Translations under genes and position numbers: made by a program
The notes under the pieces: generated by a model
Database searches by the model: none
Seen by the model: only the letters and a program-made list of their open reading frames with translations
What the model was told of the DNA's origin: nothing
In this document: positions 17,067 to 24,828 of the stretch, piece after piece
Layout of the letters: every line of letters starts with the position of its first letter
Numbering within the stretch: position 1 is the first letter of the stretch
NCBI RefSeq assembly: GCF_013213835.1
Contig: NZ_JABSSU010000003.1
Coordinates: 425,796 to 489,795, forward strand
From: Winogradskyella sp.
Lineage (GTDB): Bacteria > Bacteroidota > Bacteroidia > Flavobacteriales > Flavobacteriaceae
DNA: 64,000 nt
Reading direction: 5' to 3'

Positions 17067-17864
17067 ATGAAATCAATTATTCAACATATAAAATTGCACA
17101 TATCATCACTTTTTAATTTTAAGAACTATACTTTTTTGCTTTGTACATTAATACTCATAGGCTGTAGTTCGGATAATGCAGGTGGCACCGCAAATGACGC
17201 TGGTTCATTTTCAGAGAATGGCCAAGGAGGTTCTTTAGCAAGATTTGCTATATATCAAGATTATCTTTATGTGGTTGACGAAAGCGATTTAAATGTATTC
17301 GCCATTACCAATAGAGAACAACCAGTCCTTGTTAATTCTATACCTATTGGTTTTAATATTGAGACACTCTTTAATTATAAAAACTATTTATATATAGGCT
17401 CTAGAAATGGTATGTTTATTTATAGTGTAACAAATCCTGAATTGCCTTCATATATGTCAGATGTGCAACACTTTACAGCTTGTGATCCGGTTGTAGCAAA
17501 TGACACACACGCCTTTGTCACTTTACATACTAATATAGGTTGTGGAATAGATATTAATGTCCTAGAAATATATGATGTTACAGATGTTACAAACCCGATC
17601 TTAATCTCTAGCAGAAACTTAGTACGTCCTATAGGTCTTGGTCTTTTTGGTGATTACCTTTTTGTGTGTGATGATGAATTGAAGGTGTTTGATGTATCTA
17701 ATCCAGAAAGTTCTCAACTGGTTACATCAATAGACGTAGAAGCATTTGATGTTATTATTAATAACGGTAAGTTGGTTTTAATTGGCGACAATGGATTATA
17801 TCAATACAGCTTGGATAATAACGACATTACAAATATCACACATTTAAGCACCATAAACATCTAA
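17067..17864 (+). CDS. LVIVD-repeat lipoprotein, partner of the preceding gene
   Basis: The 265-residue protein has an extended N-terminus before its lipobox (LILIGC, Cys about residue 33) and then at least four LVIVD-like repeats: ARFAIYQDYLYVVDESDLNVFAITNREQPVLVNSI, LFNYKNYLYIGSRNGMFIYSVTNPELPSYM, then ...EIYDVTDVTNPILISS and LFGDYLFVCDDELKVFDVSNPESSQLV. Such repeats form a beta-propeller. The role is unknown; surface propellers often bind proteins or glycans. It follows the shorter LVIVD-like lipoprotein in the same direction with a 6-base gap. Confidence 0.75.
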   Translation: MKSIIQHIKLHISSLFNFKNYTFLLCTLILIGCSSDNAGGTANDAGSFSENGQGGSLARFAIYQDYLYVVDESDLNVFAITNREQPVLVNSIPIGFNIETLFNYKNYLYIGSRNGMFIYSVTNPELPSYMSDVQHFTACDPVVANDTHAFVTLHTNIGCGIDINVLEIYDVTDVTNPILISSRNLVRPIGLGLFGDYLFVCDDELKVFDVSNPESSQLVTSIDVEAFDVIINNGKLVLIGDNGLYQYSLDNNDITNITHLSTINI

Positions 17865-17885
17865 ATTGGGTGATGTAGGCGTATA

Positions 17886-17933
17886 TAAACCGTCAAATTA
17901 TAATACTCTTAATTGACCTAAAGGTTTATTTTA
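17886..17933 (+). terminator. Possible terminator after the LVIVD lipoprotein pair
   Basis: TAAACC (17886-17891) pairs with GGTTTA (17923-17928), and inside it GTCAAATT faces AATTGAC; a T-rich stretch follows. The stem is interrupted and AT-rich, so the call is weak. Confidence 0.4.
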
Positions 17934-17981
17934 TTATTATATTGGCATCGTTTATTACTAACAAACCAAAATTAATCAAAG

Positions 17982-18608
17982 ATGAAATTCCTAATAAGAA
18001 TTGCCTTTTTATTAGCCATAGTATATAGTGTTGAAGTCACCGCTCAAAACTCAAATGATCAAACTGAAGAACAATATTCCTTAAATAGTGGAACAATAGA
18101 TAATCAATTTGAATATGTATTTAGAAAATCTGGAAATTTTAAAGGTACAGATGGTTCTAAGTACGAAGCAGTGAAATACTCTAATTTACTGACTTTAAAA
18201 AATCATGTTTTAGACTCACTTAAGACGACTTATAAAAAATTAGAGAATTCTGAGAATACAGTTCAAAATCAGGCTAATGAAATTGAAGACTTAAAGACGA
18301 AGTTACTAAACACACAAAGTACATTAGACCAAACTAATACAGAAAAAAATAATATGGCACTACTCGGTATGCAAACTAGCAAAACAAGTTATAAAGCCAT
18401 TATGTGGAGTATTATTGCTGCCTTATTTGCACTACTCTTATTCTTCATCTTTAAGTTTAAGAATAGTAATTCCTTAACTAAACAAGCCAAATACAAGCTA
18501 GAAGAAGTTGAAACCGAATTTGAAGAACACCGACGCGTCGCTTTGGAGCGCGAACAAAAAGTAAGGCGTCAACTTCAAGATGAAATCAATAAAAATAAAA
18601 CGAAATAA
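17982..18608 (+). CDS. Exported coiled-coil protein with one membrane span
   Basis: The 208-residue protein starts with a signal peptide (FLLAIVYSVEVTAQ), continues with a helical, coiled-coil region around residues 70-120 (YKKLENSENTVQNQANEIEDLKTKLLNTQ), has a membrane span near residues 140-160 (IMWSIIAALFALLLFFIFKF) and ends in a charged helix (LEEVETEFEEHRRVALEREQKVRRQLQDEINK). The layout suggests a periplasmic or cytoplasmic coiled coil on each side of the inner membrane. I see no enzymatic motif and do not recognise a characterised family. A clear terminator follows. Confidence 0.75.
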   Translation: MKFLIRIAFLLAIVYSVEVTAQNSNDQTEEQYSLNSGTIDNQFEYVFRKSGNFKGTDGSKYEAVKYSNLLTLKNHVLDSLKTTYKKLENSENTVQNQANEIEDLKTKLLNTQSTLDQTNTEKNNMALLGMQTSKTSYKAIMWSIIAALFALLLFFIFKFKNSNSLTKQAKYKLEEVETEFEEHRRVALEREQKVRRQLQDEINKNKTK

Positions 18609-18614
18609 ATCCAT

Positions 18615-18644
18615 AAATCCGCAAAATCATTGCGGATTTTTTTT
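18615..18644 (+). terminator. Intrinsic terminator
   Basis: AAATCCGCAA (18615-18624) pairs with TTGCGGATTT (18630-18639) around a 5-base loop and runs into eight T. It separates the coiled-coil membrane protein from the helicase gene. Confidence 0.9.
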
Positions 18645-18671
18645 ACCTATACACATATCCAATTAAAAGTC

Positions 18672-18679
18672 TATCTTTG
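18672..18679 (+). promoter_or_regulatory. -7 promoter box of the DEAD-box helicase
   Basis: TATCTTTG is a full match to TAnnTTTG and lies just after the previous terminator. Transcription would start near 18686, at the foot of the first leader hairpin. No -33 TTG is visible at the usual distance. Confidence 0.5.
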
Positions 18680-18687
18680 CGGCAAAT

Positions 18688-18756
18688 TCCTCAGCGTGAG
18701 GATGTGTTACAAGAAGTTTAGGTTTAAAGTATGTCGATACGCTTCTAAGGTAACAC
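18688..18756 (+). ncRNA. Structured 5' leader of the DEAD-box helicase mRNA
   Basis: A first hairpin pairs TCCTCA (18688-18693) with TGAGGA (18697-18702). It is followed by a three-storey hairpin: GTGTTAC (18704-18710) with GTAACAC (18750-18756), AGAAG (18712-18716) with CTTCT (18742-18746), and GTAT (18729-18732) with ATAC (18737-18740) around a GTCG loop. All pairs are Watson-Crick. The elements start right where the transcript should begin, 35 bases before the start codon. I do not recognise a named RNA family. A cold-dependent or autoregulatory leader is an inference. Confidence 0.5.
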
Positions 18757-18790
18757 CTTATAACAAATATCGCATACATTAAACATTAGA

Positions 18791-20584
18791 ATGAGTACAT
18801 TCCAAGAACTAGGTCTTAATGCAGACCTAATTAACGCTATTGAAGATTTAGGCTTCAAAACTCCAAGTGAAGTCCAACAAAAAGCCATACCAGTTTTATT
18901 AGAAGAAGAACGTGATTTGGTGACATTAGCCCAAACAGGTACAGGAAAAACTGCTGCTTTTGGTTTTCCGATGTTACAAAAGATTGATGTTGGCAGTCGT
19001 ACAACGCAAGGATTAATTCTATCTCCAACACGAGAACTTTGCCTTCAAATTACTAATGAATTAAAAAACTACGGCAAGTACTGTAAAGGTTTAAATGTTG
19101 TTGCTATTTATGGTGGCGCTAGTGTTACTGATCAGGCAAAACAAATAAAAAAAGGAGCGCAAATTGTAGTAGCTACACCTGGTAGAATGAAAGATATGAT
19201 CAACCGAAAGTTGGTTGATATTTCAAAAATACAGTATAGTGTACTTGACGAGGCTGATGAAATGCTTAATATGGGATTTTATGAGGACATCACTTCTATC
19301 CTATCGCATACACCAGACGATAAAAGTACTTGGTTGTTCTCTGCAACTATGCCAAAGGAAGTCGCAACCATAGCAAGAGATTTCATGTACGACCCTATTG
19401 AAATCACAGTTGGAAACAAAAATGAAAGTACAAGTCAAGTTTCTCACGAATATTATTTAGTCAATGGTCGCGATAGGTATTTAGCTTTAAAACGTTTGGC
19501 TGATGCCAACCCAGATATTTTCTCGGTTATCTTCTGTAGAACTAAACGCGATACACAACGTGTTGCTGAAAAATTAATTGAGGATGGATATAGTGCAGGT
19601 GCCTTACATGGTGATTTGAGTCAGAATCAGCGCGATTTGGTAATGAAAGCCTTTAGAAACAAACAGATTCAAATGCTTGTGGCAACCGATGTAGCGGCTC
19701 GTGGTATTGATGTGGATGACATTACTCATGTTATTAACTATCAATTACCTGATGAAATAGAGACCTACACGCACAGATCTGGTCGTACCGGTCGTGCAGG
19801 AAAAACAGGAGTTTCTATGGTGATTGTTGCTAAGAGTGAAGTGCGTAAAATAAAGAGTATAGAGCGTATCATTAAAAAGCAGTTTGAAAAGAAAGATATT
19901 CCTTCTGGTATAGAAATCTGTGAAGTGCAATTAATGAGTCTTGCTAATAAAGTTCACAATACCGAAGTAAATCATGAGATTGACACGTATCTAAATAGTA
20001 TAAACGCTCTTTTTGAAGACACCGATAAAGATGAATTGATTAAGAAATTCTTCTCTGTTGAATTCACCAGATTCTTTAACTATTATAAAGGTGCTAAAGA
20101 TTTAACAGTGTCAGAATCTAGAGAAAGTAGTGGTTCTGGTTCTGGTGATGATGTACGTTATTTCATTAATGTAGGACGAAAAGATGGTTACGATTGGATG
20201 TCTTTAAAAGACTTCTTAAAAGAGATTTTAGAGTTGGGTCGTGACGATGTCTTTAAAGTAGATGTTAAGGATAGTTTTTCATTCTTTAATACCGAAAAGG
20301 AGAACGAGAAAAAGGTTTTAGATTTCTTCACAGATTTTAAATATAATGGGCGTTATGTTAATGTAGAAATCTCTGAAAATAAAGGTAGAAGTGGCAGAAA
20401 ACGTAGCAGAGGCGGAAAACGTAGAGATGGTGGTGATAAATCACATGGCGAAAGACGATCTCGCAGAAGTGATCATTCAGAAAACAGAAGCGAAAGACGC
20501 GGCAGACGATCTGATAGTCCTAAACCAAGACGATCTGGATCAAGATCTGGTTCGGACAGACCAAGACGTTCAAGAAGAAGATAA
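18791..20584 (+). CDS. deaD: DEAD-box ATP-dependent RNA helicase with DbpA-like RNA-binding domain
   Basis: This 597-residue protein has all helicase motifs: Q motif FKTPSEVQQKAIPVLL, Walker A AQTGTGKT, PTRELC, DEAD, SAT, ATDVAARGID and HRSGRTGRAG. Residues 450-525 (VRYFINVGRKDGYDWMSLKDFLKEIL ... FKYNGRYVNVEISEN) form a DbpA/CsdA-type RNA-binding domain. The last 70 residues are a basic Arg/Gly/Ser tail, likely to bind RNA without a fixed fold. It unwinds RNA during ribosome assembly and cold growth, or in RNA decay. It is monocistronic, behind a structured leader. Confidence 0.95.
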   Translation: MSTFQELGLNADLINAIEDLGFKTPSEVQQKAIPVLLEEERDLVTLAQTGTGKTAAFGFPMLQKIDVGSRTTQGLILSPTRELCLQITNELKNYGKYCKGLNVVAIYGGASVTDQAKQIKKGAQIVVATPGRMKDMINRKLVDISKIQYSVLDEADEMLNMGFYEDITSILSHTPDDKSTWLFSATMPKEVATIARDFMYDPIEITVGNKNESTSQVSHEYYLVNGRDRYLALKRLADANPDIFSVIFCRTKRDTQRVAEKLIEDGYSAGALHGDLSQNQRDLVMKAFRNKQIQMLVATDVAARGIDVDDITHVINYQLPDEIETYTHRSGRTGRAGKTGVSMVIVAKSEVRKIKSIERIIKKQFEKKDIPSGIEICEVQLMSLANKVHNTEVNHEIDTYLNSINALFEDTDKDELIKKFFSVEFTRFFNYYKGAKDLTVSESRESSGSGSGDDVRYFINVGRKDGYDWMSLKDFLKEILELGRDDVFKVDVKDSFSFFNTEKENEKKVLDFFTDFKYNGRYVNVEISENKGRSGRKRSRGGKRRDGGDKSHGERRSRRSDHSENRSERRGRRSDSPKPRRSGSRSGSDRPRRSRRR

Positions 20585-20590
20585 ACTTTA

Positions 20591-20655
20591 TTAGATAGTT
20601 AGATCTTTAGACTGTTTAGATCTTTAGATGGTTAGATTATTAGATGGTTAGATTT
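20591..20655. repeat. Degenerate 15-17 bp tandem repeat
   Basis: About four units of the form TTTAGATGGTTAGATT follow each other: 20591-20605, 20606-20622, 20623-20639 and 20640-20655. The rest of the gap to 20811 is AT-rich without a gene. The repeats may come from slippage, and no function is evident. Confidence 0.6.
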
Positions 20656-20811
20656 TGGAATTTGGCTGTTGGCTATTGGGTTTTAGAATTTGATATTTAC
20701 CTATTGGCCTAATTTTTGAATTGAATCTTACAGACTTTTGTTAATTTTAAGACAAAACTATAATTGCTAAAAACAAAATGCGTTTAGTTTAGTACATTTA
20801 CCACGTAAATT

Positions 20812-21633
20812 ATGTTAATGCGCTACATACTTATCTTACTTCTTTGTTTTACTACAGTTTTCAGCTATGGTCAGGATAGTACTGCTACAAAACTTCCTGA
20901 AAAGGTAAAAGGAACCATTACCAGTAGTACTACAAAAAAGCCATTAAGTGAAGTTAATATTGTAAACATTAATCAGGTTGTTGGTGTCGCTACCGATGAT
21001 GAAGGTAAGTTTGAACTAAAGGCAAAAGTTAACGATACACTTCATATTTCTTATCTGGGTTATAAATCAATTAAAGTAAGAGTTACCAATGACTGGCTAA
21101 AATTTGGGAATACAGAGATTGTAATGACTGAGTTAGCATTGGCCTTAGAAGAAGTAACCGTTAGATCTTTACAGCTTACCGGTTATCTCGAGGTAGATAT
21201 GAAGCAAGTGCCTATACAATCTAACAATCGCTACAGAATAAACGGTATTTATGGCAAAGGTTACGAGACAGCAAAACCAAATATTGCAACTAAGGTATTA
21301 GGAGCCATATTTAATCCAGCAGATTTCCTTTATAACATGTTTGGTAAAAAGCCAAACGAAATGCGTAAGCTAAAAAAGATGAAGGAAGACGATGAAATTA
21401 GAAATCAGCTTGCCAAGCGTTTTGATCGAGAAATGTTGATGGTTTTACTTCAAGTAACTAAATATGACTTAGATGAGATTGTAAATCAATGCGACTATTC
21501 TAGAGACTTTATTAATACGGCTAATGATCTTCAAATTTTAGATGCTATTAGCGAATGTTACGAAAATTACAAGGTAATTCAGCGCAGTAAAGAGCGTAAA
21601 AAAGACAAGAAGAAAAGAAGACGAAGATCTTAG
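20812..21633 (+). CDS. Carboxypeptidase-regulatory-like domain protein, exported
   Basis: This 273-residue protein has a signal peptide (YILILLLCFTTVFSYGQD), then a CarboxypepD_reg-like domain near residues 30-105 (KGTITSSTTKKPLSEVNIVNINQVVGVATDDEGKFELKAKVNDTLHISYLGYKSIKVRV), the beta-sandwich normally found at the N-terminus of TonB-dependent receptors. Here no receptor barrel follows; the C-terminal part is helical and strongly basic, ending in a lysine/arginine run. It probably sits in the periplasm or at the outer membrane. It converges on trmH with a 5-base gap. Confidence 0.8.
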   Translation: MLMRYILILLLCFTTVFSYGQDSTATKLPEKVKGTITSSTTKKPLSEVNIVNINQVVGVATDDEGKFELKAKVNDTLHISYLGYKSIKVRVTNDWLKFGNTEIVMTELALALEEVTVRSLQLTGYLEVDMKQVPIQSNNRYRINGIYGKGYETAKPNIATKVLGAIFNPADFLYNMFGKKPNEMRKLKKMKEDDEIRNQLAKRFDREMLMVLLQVTKYDLDEIVNQCDYSRDFINTANDLQILDAISECYENYKVIQRSKERKKDKKKRRRRS

Positions 21634-21638
21634 TTATA

Positions 21639-22298
21639 TTAATTTTGGTCTGACTTGTAACGCGTTACAATATCATCATAGTTTTTAAGCGTTTTCTTTA
21701 CCCAATCAAAGCGTTTTTCGATCAGTTCAGATTCTGACAGCTTCCATTCTATTTGAGACTTTCGTAACTTAGAAGTAACGTGTTGCAATATGATGGCGGC
21801 TGATACCGAAATATTAAGACTTTCTGTAAACCCAAACATTGGAATTTTCAGAAATGTATCAGCTTCGTCTAAGACCTGTTGAGACAGACCTTCTGTTTCT
21901 CTTCCGAAGAAAAAACAAGATTTTTTTGTAATGTCAAAATCAATAAGCTCACAATCTTCAACATGCGGACTTGTAGCTACAATTTGATAGCCTCGTGATC
22001 GTAAATCTGAAATACAAGATTTTGTTGTATGGTATCGGTTAAGGTCTACCCATTTTTGTGCGCCCATTGCAATTTCTCTATCAATACGTTTAGAGTTCAC
22101 CTCTTCAACAATATTCACTTCTTGAATTCCAAAGACATCACAAGAGCGAATCACAGCACTTGTATTATGCAACTGATACACATCTTCCGTGGCTACGGTA
22201 AAATGTTTGGTACGCTCTGTTAAAACCTTTTGAAATCGTTGTCTTCTATGATCGGTAAGAAAAGATTCTAAGTACTGTAAAAGTTTTTTGTCTGACAT
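21639..22298 (-). CDS. trmH: tRNA (guanosine-18-2'-O)-methyltransferase, SpoU/TrmH family
   Basis: The 219-residue protein has the SPOUT trefoil-knot motifs: motif 1 HNTSAVIRSCDVFGIQEVNIVE near residue 43, motif 2 KKSCFFFGRETEGLSQQVLDEAD near residue 126 and motif 3 IPMFGFTESLNISVSAAIIL near residue 152. The N-terminal RRQRFQKVLTERTKHFTVATEDVYQLHN and the C-terminal helix match TrmH, which methylates the 2'-OH of G18 in the D-loop of tRNA. It is transcribed alone and has its own upstream gap of 114 bases, divergent from the sirtuin. Confidence 0.9.
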   Translation of the reverse strand: MSDKKLLQYLESFLTDHRRQRFQKVLTERTKHFTVATEDVYQLHNTSAVIRSCDVFGIQEVNIVEEVNSKRIDREIAMGAQKWVDLNRYHTTKSCISDLRSRGYQIVATSPHVEDCELIDFDITKKSCFFFGRETEGLSQQVLDEADTFLKIPMFGFTESLNISVSAAIILQHVTSKLRKSQIEWKLSESELIEKRFDWVKKTLKNYDDIVTRYKSDQN

Positions 22299-22412
22299 GA
22301 GTCAAAAATAGCAAACCTTATTAGTAATTACGAATCTTCAATATCTATTTCAATCTAAAAAAGATTACCACGTCATATTGTTCCTCGTAATGACATTTCT
22401 TATTTTTAAATT

Positions 22413-23087
22413 ATGAAACACATTGTTGTATTAACCGGTGCCGGCATGAGTGCTGAAAGTGGTGTAAAAACCTTTAGAGACCATGATGGTTTATGGGAAG
22501 GTCATGATGTGATGCAAGTAGCATCACCAGATGGTTTTAGACAAAACCCTGAGTTGGTATTAGAATTTTATAATCAACGGCGTCGACAGCTGAAAGAAGT
22601 TCAACCAAATCAAGCACATAAAGACTTAGCACAATTAGAAAGCACTTACAAAGTCACCATTGTAACTCAAAACGTAGATGATTTGCACGAACGTGCAGGT
22701 AGCACTAATGTGGTGCATTTGCATGGCGAACTTAAAAAAGTTCGTAGCACTGGTAATCCTAGAGATGTTAAAGTTTGGACAGAAGACATAAAACTTGGTG
22801 ATACTTGCGAGAGTGGTTATCAACTAAGACCTCATATTGTTTGGTTTGGTGAAGATGTGCCAATGATCGATAAAGCCGTAGAGATTTGTCTTACTGCAGA
22901 TATTCTTTTAATAATAGGTACAAGCATGCAAGTATATCCAGCAGCAGGATTAATGCATTATGTAGACGAATCTACACCAATTTATTACATAGATCCTAAA
23001 CCTGCTACCGTACGCCATCAAAATATAAATGTCATTGCCAAAACAGCAACAGAAGGCTTAAAAGTACTGATCGATATATTGGAGTAA
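22413..23087 (+). CDS. cobB: SIR2-family NAD-dependent protein deacylase lacking the zinc cysteines
   Basis: The 224-residue protein has the sirtuin NAD-binding motif GAGMSAESGVKTFRDHDGLW, the catalytic QNVDDLHERAG with histidine in VVHLHGEL, and the C-terminal IIGTSMQVYPAAGL. The YxxR pair in LEFYNQRRRQL (residues about 53-56) marks class III enzymes such as SIRT5 and CobB, which remove succinyl or malonyl groups. The usual four zinc-binding cysteines between the HGEL and RPHIVWFGE motifs are reduced to one (DTCESGYQLRP). It lies 28 bases upstream of a Crp/Fnr regulator gene. Confidence 0.92.
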   Translation: MKHIVVLTGAGMSAESGVKTFRDHDGLWEGHDVMQVASPDGFRQNPELVLEFYNQRRRQLKEVQPNQAHKDLAQLESTYKVTIVTQNVDDLHERAGSTNVVHLHGELKKVRSTGNPRDVKVWTEDIKLGDTCESGYQLRPHIVWFGEDVPMIDKAVEICLTADILLIIGTSMQVYPAAGLMHYVDESTPIYYIDPKPATVRHQNINVIAKTATEGLKVLIDILE

Positions 23088-23115
23088 TTCTTAAGAAATA
23101 CTGTATTTTTATACT

Positions 23116-23697
23116 ATGGATTACAAACCATTTTTGGACTATATTAACCACTATATTTCGCTTACCGAAGCGGAAGAAGCACTTTTATTATCTAAGGTTA
23201 TCCCTAGAAGTTATCTAAAGCACCAATTTATTGTGCAACAAGGTGATGTCTGCAAGAGTGCTAACTTTATTGTGTCTGGTTGTACGAAAATGTTTTATAT
23301 GGATGCTGACGGACAAGAACATGTGGTAATGTTTGCTATTGAAGATTGGTGGTCTTCTGATTTGGGGAGTTTTATTACCCAATCGCCAGCAGATTATAAT
23401 GTGCAATGTTTAGAACCTTGTGAAGTCATTCAGTTTACTTATGAGAATCTAGAAGAACTCTATGCCGAAATTCCGAAACTAGAACGTTTATTTAGAAAAA
23501 TAGTAGAGCGCGCATTTGTAGCCTCACAAAAACGCATTGTTAGAAATTTTAGTCTTAGTGCTAAAGAACGTTACCAATTATTTAGAACTACTTACCCAAA
23601 GATAGACCAGCGTGTACCACAATATATGATTGCCTCATACTTAGGAATTACTAAAGAGTTTCTCAGTAAAATAAAACGCGAACTTGCCAAAGCTTAA
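23116..23697 (+). CDS. Crp/Fnr-family transcriptional regulator
   Basis: This 193-residue protein has a cyclic-nucleotide-binding-like beta-barrel (residues about 25-115, with VIPRSYLKHQFIVQQGDVCKSANFIVSGCTKMFYMDADGQEHVVMFAIEDWW) and a C-terminal helix-turn-helix (RVPQYMIASYLGITKEFLSKIKREL). It lacks the cysteine cluster of FNR. The ligand is unknown. Regulators of this shape are common in Bacteroidota and often act on neighbouring genes; here the sirtuin upstream and the YceI gene downstream are candidates. Confidence 0.87.
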   Translation: MDYKPFLDYINHYISLTEAEEALLLSKVIPRSYLKHQFIVQQGDVCKSANFIVSGCTKMFYMDADGQEHVVMFAIEDWWSSDLGSFITQSPADYNVQCLEPCEVIQFTYENLEELYAEIPKLERLFRKIVERAFVASQKRIVRNFSLSAKERYQLFRTTYPKIDQRVPQYMIASYLGITKEFLSKIKRELAKA

Positions 23698-23799
23698 AAA
23701 AGTTAAACTAGATTAACATCATTTTGTATTCTAGTTCATTTTTTCTAAAACCTGTATTTCAGAATTTTGTCTTGTCAAATTAAAATACAATTTACAATC

Positions 23800-24378
23800 A
23801 TGAAAAATACAATTAGAAAAACCTTTGCATTATTATTAGTCGCATTTACAACATTTGCCTATGCAACAGAAGACAAAGACAAAAAAGCAGTTAAAACCAC
23901 AAACAGTACAGTAGTTTGGAAAGGTTATAAAGTAACAGGTTCTCACACAGGTACAATCGCTATTAAATCTGGTGATTTAGAATTTGATGGTGAAACCTTA
24001 GTTGGTGGCTCTTTTACTATAGACATGACAAGTATTGTGGTAACGGATTTAGAGGGAGATTCTAAGGCAAGTTTAGAAGGTCACTTAAAATCTGATGATT
24101 TCTTTGGCGTAGATAATTACAATACTGCGTCATTAACCTTTACAACCGTAAAGGCTACTGGTAAAAATTCGTATAAAGTTACTGGTGATATTACTATTAA
24201 AGGTACAACAGAATCTATTACTTTTGATTTATCAGTATATGGTAATAAGGCCAATGCTACTTTAAAAGTAGACCGTACAAAATTTAATGTAAGATATGGT
24301 TCGTCTAGTTTCTTTGACGGATTAAAAGATAAAGTCATCTATGATGAATTTGATTTAGTCGTAGACTTAGAGTTTTAG
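23800..24378 (+). CDS. YceI-family periplasmic protein
   Basis: The ATG at 23800 gives a 192-residue protein whose signal peptide is MKNTIRKTFALLLVAFTTFAYA. The domain then follows the YceI lipocalin-like pattern: VVWKGYKVTGSHTGTIAIKSGDLEF, GGSFTIDMTSIVVTDLEGDSKASLEGHLKSDDFFGVDNYNTASLTF and YKVTGDITIKGTTESITFDLSV. YceI proteins bind isoprenoid lipids such as polyprenyl chains in the periplasm. The codon at 23767 is also in frame but would put 11 residues before the signal, so I did not use it. A strong terminator follows. Confidence 0.92.
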   Translation: MKNTIRKTFALLLVAFTTFAYATEDKDKKAVKTTNSTVVWKGYKVTGSHTGTIAIKSGDLEFDGETLVGGSFTIDMTSIVVTDLEGDSKASLEGHLKSDDFFGVDNYNTASLTFTTVKATGKNSYKVTGDITIKGTTESITFDLSVYGNKANATLKVDRTKFNVRYGSSSFFDGLKDKVIYDEFDLVVDLEF

Positions 24379-24402
24379 TAGAAACCCTTGATTAATAGCC
24401 CG

Positions 24403-24440
24403 AAACCGCCTTAAGCAACATGCTTAAGGTGGTTTTATTT
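24403..24440 (+). terminator. Intrinsic terminator after yceI
   Basis: AAACCGCCTTAAGCA (24403-24417) pairs with TGCTTAAGGTGGTTT (24421-24435), with one G-U pair and a 3-base loop, then a T-rich run. This is one of the strongest hairpins in the window. Confidence 0.9.
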
Positions 24441-24474
24441 TTCAACCCACTTATATTTCCTTATTGGTATTTAC

Positions 24475-24484
24475 TATCTTTAGT
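24475..24484 (+). promoter_or_regulatory. Possible -7 element of the TATCTTTAGT type
   Basis: TATCTTTAGT lies 71 bases before the small cysteine-motif protein gene and after the yceI terminator. The same motif or its TAACTTTAGT form precedes three more genes in this window. Confidence 0.35.
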
Positions 24485-24555
24485 GCAACGATGAAGAATT
24501 CGTTTGAGTATTTATTACAATAAATGCTTTTACAACACATTAGCTGCTATTAGAA

Positions 24556-24750
24556 ATGGAAGAAACAATTAATAAATTTTGTCCACGGTCTGGAAAACCT
24601 GTATCTAAAGATTCACTCACAACATATAGAGGCTTTACAGTTGGATTTTGTAATCCGGGCTGTCGAGATAATTTTGCCAAAAACATAAAGGATAATCCTA
24701 ATGATTCTAATTACTTTGATATAGTGATTAAAGAAAACCAATTGCTTTAA
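24556..24750 (+). CDS. Small cysteine-motif protein, TRASH/YHS-like
   Basis: The 64-residue protein reads FCPRSGKPVSKDSLTTYRGFTVGFCNPGCRDNFAKN. The cysteines at about 9, 32 and 36, with the following CRDNFA, resemble small metal-binding TRASH/YHS zinc fingers that bind a metal such as copper or zinc. Proteins with this CPxSGxPV ... GFCNPGCRDxFA pattern are widespread and poorly described. It probably acts alone in the cytoplasm. Confidence 0.7.
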   Translation: MEETINKFCPRSGKPVSKDSLTTYRGFTVGFCNPGCRDNFAKNIKDNPNDSNYFDIVIKENQLL

Positions 24751-24828
24751 AATTAATTGACAGGTCATATTAGCTTCTTCAAAAAGATACTACTCATAAC
24801 CGAGACCGTTGGCAAACATTTGAAATCG

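Noticed and set aside
20391..20594. An alternative-frame ORF of 67 residues within the end of the helicase gene
   Set aside because: It is open only because the helicase tail is an Arg/Gly/Ser-rich repeat; composition is not protein-like and there is no separate start signal.
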